A stretch of 64,000 bases of DNA from Microbacterium luticocti DSM 19459 (GCF_000422405.1 NZ_KE383823.1:46125-110124), one strand, 5' to 3'; positions 18,536 to 27,128 are shown, counted from the first letter of the stretch. Notes: generated by a model from the sequence alone, not told the origin. Made by a program: numbers and translations.

Positions 18536-18587
18536 GTGCCCGACGGTCGTGCCCGACGGCCGTGCCCGACGACCGTGTCCGAGGCTG
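18536..18587 (+). repeat. 13-base tandem repeat, four copies
   Basis: GTGCCCGACGGTC, GTGCCCGACGGCC, GTGCCCGACGACC and the degenerate GTGTCCGAGGCTG follow each other without gaps, ending 12 bases before the glpD stop. It is non-coding. Confidence 0.85.
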
Positions 18588-18598
18588 TGGCGCCGAAC

Positions 18599-20161
18599 TC
18601 ACTCGGCGGCGACGGCATCTCCGACCGGGTCGACGCCGGCGCGTCCGAAGGCGGATGCCGCAGCCGGCCCGGACCGGTCGCGATCGGCTGCGACCAGTCC
18701 GAGCCGGGTGCGCCGATCGAGCAGGTCGTCGAGGGTCAACGCCCCCTCGACGGCGACGCCCCACGCAAGCTCCGCCGCGGTGACACCGCAGGCGGCATCC
18801 GGACCGCCTCCGAACCGCGAGAGGTAGGGCGCCTCCGCGCCGTACCTGTGCACGAGCCGCGCCGGCGCGGCGATCTCGCCGAGCCGCGCGCGGGGCCAGG
18901 CACCGACCAGCGGCACCTCGTGCGTGCGGCAGGCGAGCGCAGGCAGACCCGCGTGACGCAGGGCGGCGTCCACACCGTCCTGCGCCATGCGCCGGTAAGT
19001 GGTGAGCTTGCCACCGACCACCGACAACACCCCGGTCGACGAGGGGATGATCGCGTGCCGCCGTGAAAGGTCGCTGGGCTCGTCGGCATCCCCCGCCAGC
19101 AACGGCCGCAGACCGGCGAACGTACCGAGAACGTCTCCGCGGTGAAGCGGCCTATCCAGCACGGTGCCGATCACCTGCAGCAGCATGTCGATCTCGGCAT
19201 CCGTCGCCCGGGCCACCTCGGGAACGGGCCCGGACACCGGCACGTCGGTCAACCCGATGTAGGCACGCCCGTGCGGGGCCGGCACCGTGAACACGAAACG
19301 GCTCGACGAGCCCGGCACCAGTGCGGTCAGTGACACGTCACCGGCGCCCAGGCGCGCAGCATCCACCACCAGATGCGTGCCGCGGCTGGGTTGCAGCCGC
19401 ACCGAAGCATCGAGGCCACCGGCCCACACGCCGGTCGCACTCAGCACCGCGCGGGCGCGCACCGCCAGGCGTTCGCCGGTGAGCACATCGCGCAGCACGG
19501 CACCGTCACCGGTCGCCGCGACCGCCTCGACGCGGGTCAGCACCCGCGCACCGTAGCCGGCGGCGGTGCGGGCGACCGCCACGACCAACCGGGCATCGTC
19601 GACGAGCCTGCCATCCCACCCGCGCACGCCGCCGTGCAGTCCGGACGTGCGCACGCCCGGCGCGAGCCGGCGCACCTCGTCGGCACTCACCGGCCCCGGC
19701 GCCGGCAGCACGGCGCCGGGCGTGCCGACGGCCCGACGCAGGCCATCACCGAGGACGTAACCGAGACCGATATATGCTCCGCGCGACATATACCCGTCGT
19801 CGTGCAGCGGCAGCACCTGTGCGAGGGACCCGGTCAGGTGCGGCGCGATGCGGGCCATCAACAGATGGCGCTCCGCGGCGCTCTCGTACGCGATGCCGAA
19901 CTGCCCGGCCGCGAGGTAGCGCAGGCCGCCGTGCACGAGCTTGGAACTGAACCTGCTGGTACCGAACGCCAGGTCGTGCCGTTCGACGAGCACCGTGCGC
20001 AGGCCACGGGATGCCGCGTCCAGCGCGATGCCCGCACCGGTGATGCCACCGCCGATGACAAGGACGTCGACGGTGGGGTCGTCGCCGAGCGCGGCCAGCT
20101 CGCGGCGGCGGCGCGCGGCGTTCAGCGCGGTCGGGTGCGGCGTCCGACCGAGCACCCTCAT
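18599..20161 (-). CDS. glpD: FAD-dependent glycerol-3-phosphate dehydrogenase
   Basis: Oxidises glycerol 3-phosphate to dihydroxyacetone phosphate at the membrane, passing electrons to quinone. It has 520 residues. The FAD-binding VLVIGGGITGAG (33-44), GTSRFSSKLVHGGLRYL, RLVDDARLV and SVVGGKLTTYRRMAQDGVD motifs identify GlpD. The start overlaps the stop of the tetR gene by 4 bases (ATGA), so the regulator and enzyme are made together. Because the product DHAP is the precursor of ether lipids, the divergent alkyl-DHAP-synthase-like gene suggests a joint lipid role. That link is inference. Confidence 0.92.
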   Translation of the reverse strand: MRVLGRTPHPTALNAARRRRELAALGDDPTVDVLVIGGGITGAGIALDAASRGLRTVLVERHDLAFGTSRFSSKLVHGGLRYLAAGQFGIAYESAAERHLLMARIAPHLTGSLAQVLPLHDDGYMSRGAYIGLGYVLGDGLRRAVGTPGAVLPAPGPVSADEVRRLAPGVRTSGLHGGVRGWDGRLVDDARLVVAVARTAAGYGARVLTRVEAVAATGDGAVLRDVLTGERLAVRARAVLSATGVWAGGLDASVRLQPSRGTHLVVDAARLGAGDVSLTALVPGSSSRFVFTVPAPHGRAYIGLTDVPVSGPVPEVARATDAEIDMLLQVIGTVLDRPLHRGDVLGTFAGLRPLLAGDADEPSDLSRRHAIIPSSTGVLSVVGGKLTTYRRMAQDGVDAALRHAGLPALACRTHEVPLVGAWPRARLGEIAAPARLVHRYGAEAPYLSRFGGGPDAACGVTAAELAWGVAVEGALTLDDLLDRRTRLGLVAADRDRSGPAAASAFGRAGVDPVGDAVAAE

Positions 20162-20724
20162 CGTCGGCCCCCGGCGTCGAGGTGTCCGCGCAGCGCCGCA
20201 GCCAGTTCACGGCGCCAGCCCTCCTCGTCGAGCCATTCGGTCACCAGCGGCGCCGACAGCACGGCGGACTGCGCGATCAACAGCGTCATCGCGGCGAGGG
20301 CCGCGGCATCCCCCGCCCGCGCCACGCCCGCCGCCTGAGCAGCGGCGATGCGGGCGGCGAGTTCGTCGTGGATGAGGTGCTGGCTCGTGCCGAGCCGCTG
20401 CAGCACATAGCGGGCGAGCAGTTCCGGGTCGCTGTCGCGCAGACGTGCGAGCAGCGGCATGCGGCGGATGCGCTCGGCGGTGTCGACCAGGATGTCCACC
20501 AGCGCGTCGAGGTCGCCGGGCGGCACCGGCGGCGGCAGCACGGCGACGAGTTCGCGGGTGACCAGTGCGGCCAGCAGCGTCTGCACGTCGGGCCAGTGCC
20601 GGTACAGCGTCTGACGCGCCACACCGGCGCGTCGGGCGATGTCGGAGGCGGTGGTGCGGCGGATCCCGTGCGCCTGCACCTCGTGCAGCGCGGCGTCGAG
20701 GATCGCCGTGGCGGCGTCGACCAT
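20158..20724 (-). CDS. TetR-family regulator of the glpD/flavoprotein module
   Basis: A 188-residue repressor-like protein. The N-terminal helix-turn-helix is clear (TTASDIARRAGVARQTLYRHW, about 24-44), and the ligand domain is variable. It is translationally coupled to glpD, and its start lies 34 bases from the start of the divergent flavoprotein gene, leaving only enough room for shared operator and promoter sequence. It most likely represses both directions and itself. The inducer is unknown; a fatty-acid or lipid ligand would fit the neighbours. Confidence 0.88.
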   Translation of the reverse strand: MVDAATAILDAALHEVQAHGIRRTTASDIARRAGVARQTLYRHWPDVQTLLAALVTRELVAVLPPPVPPGDLDALVDILVDTAERIRRMPLLARLRDSDPELLARYVLQRLGTSQHLIHDELAARIAAAQAAGVARAGDAAALAAMTLLIAQSAVLSAPLVTEWLDEEGWRRELAAALRGHLDAGGRR

Positions 20725-20725
20725 G

Positions 20726-20748
20726 TGACAAATATACGTTTCATGTCA
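20726..20748. promoter_or_regulatory. Candidate TetR operator
   Basis: TGACA (20726-20730) and TGTCA (20744-20748) are inverted half-sites around an AT-rich 13-base centre (AATATACGTTTCA), an unusually AT-rich patch for this genome. It fills the 34-base gap between the divergent tetR and flavoprotein starts. Confidence 0.6.
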
Positions 20749-20758
20749 TACTGTCGCC

Positions 20759-22540
20759 ATGTCTTCGGAGGAGGCGACGACGCCGGCCGCACCCGAGCCC
20801 GCGCACACCGCACCCGCCCGACCCGAGCCGCCGCACACGGCGCCCGACCAGTCTGCGCCCGCGCACACCGCAGGCGCCGTGCCTGCGACCGCACCCGCCC
20901 GACCCGCGCCCGCGCCCGACCAGCCCCGGCCGCTGGCCGTGCCGGCCCCGCGCGCCCCGCTGCGCTGGGATGTGTGGGGCGACGGCTCGCACCCGACGAC
21001 CCTGCCGCCCGGCGCGAAGGCGATCGCCGCCGCGCTGCTGCGGGGGCGCCCGCATCCGCTCCCCCGGCCGGCTCCCCCGGTGTTGCCGCCGGTCAGACTG
21101 AGCGACGACGACCTCGCCGCGCTGCGCGAGACCGCCGAGGTGACCTGCGACGACGAGGTACGGCGCCGCCACCTGGGCGGCAAGAGCACCCCCGACCTGC
21201 TGCGCCGCCGGCTGGGCGTGACCGATCCCGCCCCCGACGCCGTCGCCCTGCCGCGCACACACGCCGAGGTCGCCGCCCTGCTGCGGGTGTGCGATGACCG
21301 CGGCATCGCCGTGGTGCCCTTCGGCGGCGGCACGAGCGTGGTCGGCGGCGTCACCCCGTGCGGCGGGACGGATGCCACGACCGCCCGGGTGCGTCCGGTG
21401 CTCGCGCTCGACCTGTCGCGCACCCAGGCGCTGATCGCGCTCGATGAGACCTCGTTGCTGGCCACCTTCGGCGCGGGCACCACCGGCCCCCAGGCCGAAG
21501 AGCTGCTCGCCGCGCACTCACTGACGCTCGGGCACTTTCCGCAGAGCTTCGAGTTCGCCTCGCTCGGCGGCTTCGCCGCCACCCGTTCCAGCGGTCAGGC
21601 CTCGAGCGGCTACGGCCGTTTCGACGACCTCGTGCACCGGCTGCGCGTGGCCACCCCGGTCGGCGACCTCGACCTCGGCCGCGCGCCGCGCAGCGCTGCC
21701 GGGCCCGACCTGCGCGAGCTGATCCTCGGCTCCGAGGGGGCGTTCGGCGTCATCACCGAGCTGACCGTACGGGTGCGTCGCCGCCCGGCGGCCACCGGCT
21801 ACGGGGCGTGGACGTTCCCCGACTTCGAGTCGGGCGCCGCGGCCCTGCGCGAGCTGGTGCAGCGTGGCATCCGTCCCACCGTCATCCGGCTCTCGGATGC
21901 CACCGAGACGCGCGTGAACGCGGCGCTGGGCGGCCACCTCACCCGGCTGCGCGGATGTCTGGCCGTCGCCACGTTCGAGGCCGAGACCGCCGCGCAGGCC
22001 GCACAGGCGCGAGAGCGCACCGCCGCGGTGTGCGCGGCGCACGGCGGCCGCGACCGCGGCGACGAGCCCGCCCGGTCGTGGGAGCGCGGCCGCTTCTCGT
22101 CCCCGGGCCTGCGCGACGCGCTGCTGGATGTCGGCGTGCTGGCCGAGACCCTTGAGACCGCCACCACCTGGGCGGACCTTCCCGCCCTCAAGGACGCCGT
22201 CACCACGGCCCTGCGCTCACAATTGCGCTCACCGGTGGTGATGTGCCACATCTCGCACGTGTACCCGGCCGGCGCGTCGTTGTACGTCACGGTCGCGGCC
22301 GCCGCCGACGCCGACCCACTCGCCCAGTGGGCGCGGGCGAAGGATGCCGCGTCCCGCGCGGTCGTGGCATCCGGCGCCACGATCACCCACCATCACGCGG
22401 TGGGCCGCGACCACCGCCCATTCCTCGCCGACGAGATCGGGCCGCTCGGGGTCGCGGTGCTGCGCTCGGTCAAGCACACGCTCGACCCGCACGGGATCAT
22501 GAACCCGGGCGTGCTCATCGCGGCGGATGAGGCCGGATGA
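20759..22540 (+). CDS. FAD-linked oxidase, alkyl-DHAP-synthase-like
   Basis: A VAO-type flavoprotein of 593 residues. After a Pro/Ala/His-rich, probably disordered start (1-65), the FAD domain has VVPFGGGTSVVGGV near 185-198, and the C-terminal part has MCHISHVYPAGASLYVTV near 496-513 and THHHAVGRDH near 543-552. These resemble alkyldihydroxyacetonephosphate synthase, which swaps the acyl group of acyl-DHAP for an alkyl ether. The SHVYPAGAS and HHH motifs belong to that subfamily. Actinobacterial members are untested in most species. It overlaps the downstream kinase gene by 4 bases and diverges from tetR-glpD. Confidence 0.85.
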   Translation: MSSEEATTPAAPEPAHTAPARPEPPHTAPDQSAPAHTAGAVPATAPARPAPAPDQPRPLAVPAPRAPLRWDVWGDGSHPTTLPPGAKAIAAALLRGRPHPLPRPAPPVLPPVRLSDDDLAALRETAEVTCDDEVRRRHLGGKSTPDLLRRRLGVTDPAPDAVALPRTHAEVAALLRVCDDRGIAVVPFGGGTSVVGGVTPCGGTDATTARVRPVLALDLSRTQALIALDETSLLATFGAGTTGPQAEELLAAHSLTLGHFPQSFEFASLGGFAATRSSGQASSGYGRFDDLVHRLRVATPVGDLDLGRAPRSAAGPDLRELILGSEGAFGVITELTVRVRRRPAATGYGAWTFPDFESGAAALRELVQRGIRPTVIRLSDATETRVNAALGGHLTRLRGCLAVATFEAETAAQAAQARERTAAVCAAHGGRDRGDEPARSWERGRFSSPGLRDALLDVGVLAETLETATTWADLPALKDAVTTALRSQLRSPVVMCHISHVYPAGASLYVTVAAAADADPLAQWARAKDAASRAVVASGATITHHHAVGRDHRPFLADEIGPLGVAVLRSVKHTLDPHGIMNPGVLIAADEAG

Positions 22541-23439
22541 GGGTCGCGCTGCTGGTGAATCCGGCCGCGCGCGCCGGCACCGCCACCGACGCAGCCGGGC
22601 GCGCCGCGGAGCGGTTGCGCGCGCACGGGATCACCGTCTCGATCGTCTCGGGCGGGTCGGCCGCCGAGTCGACGCAGCTGCTGCGGATCGCACTGGATGC
22701 CGGGGTCGACGCGGTGCTCGTGGCCGGCGGGGACGGCACCGTCGCGCTGGCGCTGACCGAGCTGGCGGGCACCGCCGTGCCGCTGGGGATCGTGCCGGTG
22801 GGCACCGGCAACGACTTCGCCGCCTCGGTCGGCCTGCACGAGCTGGACGTGCACGCCGCCGCCGACGCCGTGGTCGCCGGGCGCACCCGCACCGTCGATC
22901 TGGCGCGGGTGGTGCGCGCCGACGGCGGCACGACCCTGTTCGGCACGGTGCTGGCCAGCGGGTTCGACTCGCGGGTGAACGATCGGGCGAACCGGATGCG
23001 GTGGCCGCGCGGGTCGTCGCGGTACACGATCGCGCTGCTGCGCGAGTTCGTCACCCTGCGCGCGGTGCCGTTCACGCTCGAGCTCGACCTGCCCGACGGC
23101 ACCACGATGCGGCTGCGACAGGATCTGGTGCTCGTCGCGGTGGGCAACGGGCGCAGCTACGGCGGTGGCATCCCGATCTGCCCGTCCGCCGACATCGCCG
23201 ACGGGCTGCTCGACGTGACCGTCGTGCACCCGGCGGGCCGTGCGCACCTGCTGCGCCTGCTGCCGAAGCTGTACCGCGGCGAGCACACGGCGCTGCCCGA
23301 GGTGGCGACCCATCGGGTGCGCGGCATCCGGCTGGACGCACCCGACGTGACCACGTACGCCGACGGCGACCCCGTCGGCCCGCTGCCGGTGCGGGTGGAT
23401 GCCGTTCCCGGCGCGTTGCGCGTGTTCACGGCGTCGTGA
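22537..23439 (+). CDS. Diacylglycerol/lipid kinase (DgkB family)
   Basis: Soluble lipid kinase of 300 residues. It has the ATP-binding GGDGTVALALTELAG (64-78) and the catalytic VGTGNDFAAS (88-97). VNPAARAG at the N terminus and YGGGIPICPSADIADGLLDV complete the DAGK fold. It recycles diacylglycerol to phosphatidate, or phosphorylates a related lipid, at the membrane surface. It is coupled (ATGA) to the alkyl-DHAP-synthase-like gene, so the two probably act on one lipid pathway. The stop lies 8 bases before a short tandem array that belongs to the convergent rsrA. Confidence 0.9.
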   Translation: MRVALLVNPAARAGTATDAAGRAAERLRAHGITVSIVSGGSAAESTQLLRIALDAGVDAVLVAGGDGTVALALTELAGTAVPLGIVPVGTGNDFAASVGLHELDVHAAADAVVAGRTRTVDLARVVRADGGTTLFGTVLASGFDSRVNDRANRMRWPRGSSRYTIALLREFVTLRAVPFTLELDLPDGTTMRLRQDLVLVAVGNGRSYGGGIPICPSADIADGLLDVTVVHPAGRAHLLRLLPKLYRGEHTALPEVATHRVRGIRLDAPDVTTYADGDPVGPLPVRVDAVPGALRVFTAS

Positions 23440-23446
23440 CCGGCGC

Positions 23447-23498
23447 CAGGCCGAGACGGTGGCTCAGGCCGAGACGGTCGGGCTCAGGCCGAGACGGT
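23447..23498. repeat. Tandem copies of the rsrA 3' end
   Basis: CAGGCCGAGACGGT occurs at 23447, 23465 and 23485, spaced 18 and 20 bases. The rightmost copy is the coding end of rsrA (minus strand ACCGTCTCGGCCTGA with the stop). The middle copy keeps a TGA, while the leftmost has lost it. Confidence 0.85.
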
Positions 23499-23729
23499 GT
23501 GCGCGTCACGCAGCTTCGCCAGCACGAGCTCGCGCAACTCCTCCGGGGCGGCCTCCTTGCACGACCGCGCCAGCACCTCGGTGAGGGTGCGCGACACGAG
23601 GGCCTCGTCGCGGCATCCCGGGCAGTTGTCCAGATGCTCTCGGATGTCGGCCTCGGCGGTCTTGCACACCTCGTGGCGCAGGTATTCCTCGAGGTCCTTC
23701 CTGGCTTTCTCGCAGCCGCAGTCCGTCAT
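23484..23729 (-). CDS. rsrA: RsrA-type zinc anti-sigma factor
   Basis: An 81-residue redox-sensing anti-sigma factor of the ZAS family. It has HEVCK (19-23) and the HLDNCPGC motif (32-39; His32, Cys36, Cys39), with extra Cys at 4, 6 and 22. In Streptomyces RsrA a thiol pair releases zinc and forms a disulfide under oxidation, freeing SigR. The start at 23729 overlaps the sigR stop (ATGA), which keeps partner amounts matched. The last codons are repeated downstream as a short tandem array. Confidence 0.92.
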   Translation of the reverse strand: MTDCGCEKARKDLEEYLRHEVCKTAEADIREHLDNCPGCRDEALVSRTLTEVLARSCKEAAPEELRELVLAKLRDAHTVSA

Positions 23730-24382
23730 TTCGTGCTCCCTGATGCGGTGGTGTACCCACGCTCCTGTGCGTAATCGGCGAGCAGGTCGCGCAGCATGCG
23801 CCTGCCCCGGTGCAGACGGCTCATGACCGTGCCGATCGGCGTCTTCATGATGTCGGCGATCTCCTGGTAGGCGAAGCCCTCGACGTCGGCGAGGTACACC
23901 GCCATCCGGAAGTCCTCGGGGATCGACTGCAGCGCATCCTTCACGATCGATGCGGGCATGTGGTCGATGGCCTCGGCCTCGGCCGACCGGGCCGAGGTGG
24001 ACGTGGTCGACTCGGCGCCGCCCAGTTGCCAGTCCTCGAGGTCGTCGATCGGGCTCTGATACGGCTCGCGCTGCTTCTTGCGATACGTGTTGATGTACGT
24101 GTTGGTGAGGATGCGGTACAGCCACGCCTTCAGGTTCGTGCCCTGCCGGAAGGTGTGCCACGACGCGTACGCCTTGACGAACGTCTCTTGCACCAGATCG
24201 GCGGCGTCGGCCGGGTTGCGGGTCATCCGCATGGCCGCCGCGTACAGCTGGTCCATGAACGGGAGCGCCTGCTCTTCGAACTGCGCGCGCGTGCCGACTG
24301 CGGCTTCAGACTGGTCGTCCATCGCCCGCCAGTCTACGGGCGCGCGCAGGGACGCGTCTGTGCGCGTCAGGGTGGCGATCAT
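23726..24382 (-). CDS. sigR: ECF sigma factor SigR/SigH, thiol-oxidative stress
   Basis: A group IV sigma factor of 218 residues with region 2 (about 40-105; [37 protein letters not shown]) and region 4 (about 150-205; [40 protein letters not shown]). The Thr/Asn/Tyr-rich linker is typical of SigR/SigH. The start at 24382 is supported by GGGAGGAG 4 bases upstream; MDDQSEA 20 codons later is an alternative. It is co-translated with rsrA. A consensus SigR promoter lies just upstream, inside the aroA start, giving positive autoregulation. Confidence 0.94.
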   Translation of the reverse strand: MIATLTRTDASLRAPVDWRAMDDQSEAAVGTRAQFEEQALPFMDQLYAAAMRMTRNPADAADLVQETFVKAYASWHTFRQGTNLKAWLYRILTNTYINTYRKKQREPYQSPIDDLEDWQLGGAESTTSTSARSAEAEAIDHMPASIVKDALQSIPEDFRMAVYLADVEGFAYQEIADIMKTPIGTVMSRLHRGRRMLRDLLADYAQERGYTTASGSTK

Positions 24383-24412
24383 CCGGCTCCTCCCACGGGT
24401 TCGTTAGGGTGG

Positions 24413-24439
24413 AACCGATGACCGACGACCGGTATTCCC
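24413..24439 (-). promoter_or_regulatory. SigR-type autoregulatory promoter of sigR
   Basis: On the minus strand GGGAAT (24439-24434) is followed after exactly 18 bases by GTT (24415-24413), matching the known SigR/SigH consensus GGGAAT-N18-GTT. The sigR start codon lies 30 bases downstream. The element overlaps the first codons of the divergent aroA. Confidence 0.8.
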
Positions 24440-25767
24440 CCGATCAGGCCGCGACCGGGCCCCGCCCCTGGCCGGCTCCGACCGCCCGGCGCGAGCTGGA
24501 CGCCGTGGTCAGCGTGCCCGGATCGAAGTCGCTCACCAACCGCGAACTGGTGCTCGCCGCCTTGGCCGAGGGGCCGAGCCGGTTGCGCGCTCCGTTGCAC
24601 TCCGACGACTCGGTGCGCATGATCGCGGCGCTTGGCACCCTGGGTGTGCAGATCGACGCCGAGCCCGGCGACGGCGCGTTCGGCGACGACCTGGCGGTCA
24701 CCCCGGTGGCCCCGTTCGCCCCGGGCGGCGACATCGACTGCGGTCAGGCCGGCACCGTGATGCGGTTCGTCGCACCGCTGGCGGGCCTGGTCGACGGCGA
24801 GGTCACCCTCGCCGCGCATGCCACGGCGCTGCACCGCCCCATGGGCGAGATGATCCGTGCGCTGCGCGAGCTCGGCGTCGACATCGACGACGGCGGCCGG
24901 TGGGCGCTGCCGTTCACGGTGCGCGGGCACGGCCATATCCGCGGCGGCGAGGTCACCATCGACGCCGGCGCGTCCAGCCAGTTCGTGTCGGGGCTGTTGC
25001 TGGCCGCCCCCCGCTTCGACGTGGGGCTGCATCTGATCCACGAGGGCGACCGGCTGCCCAGCATCCCGCACATCGACATGACCATCGAAGCGCTCGGTCG
25101 CCGCGGCGTCGTGGTGGAACGGCCGAGCCCCACCGAATGGGTGGTGCCCGCCGGGCCCATCCGGGGCAAGGACGTCGCCGTCGAACCCGATCTGTCCAAC
25201 GCCGCGCCCTTCCTGGCCGCCGCGATGGTGGCCTCGGGCCGGGTCTCGGTCACCGGCTGGCCGGTGCACTCCACGCAGCCGGGTGCGCTGCTGCCCGAAC
25301 TGCTGCCGCTGTTCGGCGGCCGTGCACACCGCCGCGGGGGCGCCCTGCACGTGAGCGCAGGCGAGCGCCTCACCGGCGTCGACCTCGACCTGTCGGCCGC
25401 CGGAGAGCTCGTCCCCACCCTCGTCGGGCTGGCGGCGCTGGCCGACGGGGTGAGCACGTTCCGCGGAATCGGCCACATCCGCCGGCACGAGACCGACCGG
25501 CTGGCCGCTCTGGTGTTGAACCTGCGGGCGCTGGGCGGCGAGGCCGACGAACTCGACGACGGCATCCGCATCGTGCCGCGCCCGTTGCACGGCGGCCTGT
25601 GGCGGGCGTACCACGACCATCGCATGGCCACCACGGGAGCGCTGATCGGGCTGGCGGTGCCCGGCGTCGAGGTCGACGACATCGGCACCACGGCCAAGAC
25701 GATGCCGCAGTTCCCGCAGCTGTGGGCGCGCATGCTCGGTGACGAGTCGGGGGATGCCGCGGCCTAG
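24418..25767 (+). CDS. aroA: 3-phosphoshikimate 1-carboxyvinyltransferase (EPSP synthase)
   Basis: Sixth step of the shikimate pathway: joins PEP to shikimate 3-phosphate. It has 449 residues. VPGSKSLTNRE (33-43) holds Lys37 of the PEP site, CGQAGTVMRF (108-117) occupies the position of the usual GNAGT loop, and HETDRLAAL and DHRMATTGAL are present. Gln replaces the second residue of the GNAGT motif. The start at 24418 follows AGGGTGG; a GTG at 24409 is an alternative. Its 5' end contains the divergent sigR promoter. It is followed 10 bases later by rsgA. Confidence 0.94.
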   Translation: MTDDRYSPDQAATGPRPWPAPTARRELDAVVSVPGSKSLTNRELVLAALAEGPSRLRAPLHSDDSVRMIAALGTLGVQIDAEPGDGAFGDDLAVTPVAPFAPGGDIDCGQAGTVMRFVAPLAGLVDGEVTLAAHATALHRPMGEMIRALRELGVDIDDGGRWALPFTVRGHGHIRGGEVTIDAGASSQFVSGLLLAAPRFDVGLHLIHEGDRLPSIPHIDMTIEALGRRGVVVERPSPTEWVVPAGPIRGKDVAVEPDLSNAAPFLAAAMVASGRVSVTGWPVHSTQPGALLPELLPLFGGRAHRRGGALHVSAGERLTGVDLDLSAAGELVPTLVGLAALADGVSTFRGIGHIRRHETDRLAALVLNLRALGGEADELDDGIRIVPRPLHGGLWRAYHDHRMATTGALIGLAVPGVEVDDIGTTAKTMPQFPQLWARMLGDESGDAAA

Positions 25768-25777
25768 CGGCACGGTC

Positions 25778-26821
25778 ATGATGAGCTGGCTCGACGACAC
25801 CGACGACGACGAACCCGAGTTCGATGAGGCCGACGTGCGCGTGCGGCCGAACCCGAAGGGCAACCGGCCGCGTACCAAGCGGCGGCCCGCCCACACCGAT
25901 GCGGTGATCGGGCGGGTGCTGGGCGTGGACCGTGGTCGCTACACGGTGCTCGTCGACGAGGACGGCCCCGCCGAGCACACCGCGCTGGCGGTGCGCGCGC
26001 GGGAACTGCGCAAGCAGCCGATCGTCACCGGCGACCGGGCGCGGCTGGTCGGCGACACGTCGGGCGAGCAGGGGACGCTCGCCCGGCTGGTGGGCATCGA
26101 GGAGCGCACCACGCTGCTGCGGCGCAGCGCCGACGACACCGACCAGGTGGAGCGGGTGATCGTCGCCAACGCCGACCAGATGCTGATCGTGGTGGCCGCC
26201 GCCGACCCCGAGCCCCGCGAGCGGTTGGTCGACCGCTACCTGGTCGCGGCTCTGGATGCCGGCATCCGCCCCCTGCTGGTGGTGACCAAGACCGACTTGG
26301 CCGACCCGACCGCGTTCCTGCGGCACTTCGAGGGCATCGACCTGCGGGTGTTCACCAGCGCGCGCGGCGCCATGCCGGTCGACGAGATCGGCGCCGCCCT
26401 GGTCGGGCACGCGACGGTGTTCGTGGGGCACTCCGGGGTCGGCAAGTCGACGCTGGTCAACGCGCTGGTGCCCGATGCCCAGCGTGCGACCGGGCACGTC
26501 AACGAGGTGACCGGCCGTGGCCGGCACACCTCGAGCTCGACGGTGTCGCTGCGCTATCACGGCGCCGACGGCAACGGCTGGGTGATCGACACCCCCGGCG
26601 TGCGCTCGTTCGGGCTGGGTCACGTCGATCCGGCGCACATCCTCGACGCGTTCACCGACCTCGCCGAGGTGGCCAAGACCTGCCCGCGCGGGTGCACGCA
26701 CCTGCCCGACGCGCCCGATTGTGCGATCGTGGAGGCCGTCGAGGACGGTCGCCTCGGGCCGACCGCGCGCGGCCGGCTGGACTCGCTGCAGCGGCTGCTG
26801 GCCACCTTCGCCGAGCGCTGA
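25778..26821 (+). CDS. rsgA: Ribosome small subunit-dependent GTPase A
   Basis: A circularly permuted GTPase that checks late 30S ribosome assembly. It has 347 residues. An OB-fold (about 42-115) is followed by G motifs in permuted order: TKTD (170-173), GHSGVGKST (217-225), DTPG (271-274). The zinc site is Cys302, Cys306, His308 and Cys315. The N-terminal 40 residues are acidic then basic and probably flexible. Starts at 25778 and 25781 are equivalent; an earlier ATG at 25754 would overlap aroA. It probably shares the aroA transcript. The aroA-rsgA order is conserved in mycobacteria. Confidence 0.93.
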   Translation: MMSWLDDTDDDEPEFDEADVRVRPNPKGNRPRTKRRPAHTDAVIGRVLGVDRGRYTVLVDEDGPAEHTALAVRARELRKQPIVTGDRARLVGDTSGEQGTLARLVGIEERTTLLRRSADDTDQVERVIVANADQMLIVVAAADPEPRERLVDRYLVAALDAGIRPLLVVTKTDLADPTAFLRHFEGIDLRVFTSARGAMPVDEIGAALVGHATVFVGHSGVGKSTLVNALVPDAQRATGHVNEVTGRGRHTSSSTVSLRYHGADGNGWVIDTPGVRSFGLGHVDPAHILDAFTDLAEVAKTCPRGCTHLPDAPDCAIVEAVEDGRLGPTARGRLDSLQRLLATFAER

Positions 26822-27128
26822 GGTCCGGGGCCGCCCGGCTGCGGCATCCGTCGCCACGCGCCGAGCTCCGCCTCCGGCCGCCCGACGTCCGCACCCGCCC
26901 GCGCTGCGGCATCCGTCGCCTGCCCGGTCGCAGAACACGCTGCCCCGCCCGACGTCCGCACCCGCCCGCGCTGCGGCATCCGTCCCCGCGCCCGGTCGCA
27001 GAACACGCCGCGCCGCCCGCCTTCTACCGGCGTGTTCTGAGACCCAGCTCCGAGCAGGTCGCAGAAGGCGCCGCCTGGGCGCCCACCCACCGGCACGTCC
27101 TGCGACCCGCCGGCCGTAGGCTGGGACC
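26822..27128. other. Repeat-rich intergenic region between rsgA and bcp
   Basis: A 307-base non-coding region. It contains a 67-base direct tandem repeat (26880-27013), three copies of the GTCGCAGAA motif (26927, 26995 and 27059), and an inverted copy, CGGCGTGTTCTGAGAC (27029-27044), that matches the kgd-downstream element at 18487-18502. The bcp promoter must lie here, but I cannot pick out its -35/-10. Confidence 0.65.
26880..27013 (+). repeat. 67-base tandem repeat, two copies
   Basis: Copies 26880-26946 and 26947-27013 begin with GCCCGACGTCCGCACCCGCC and differ at only a few positions, near CTGCCC/GCGCCC and the end. Each contains GCGGCATCCGTC and GGTCGCAGAACACG. Confidence 0.88.
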
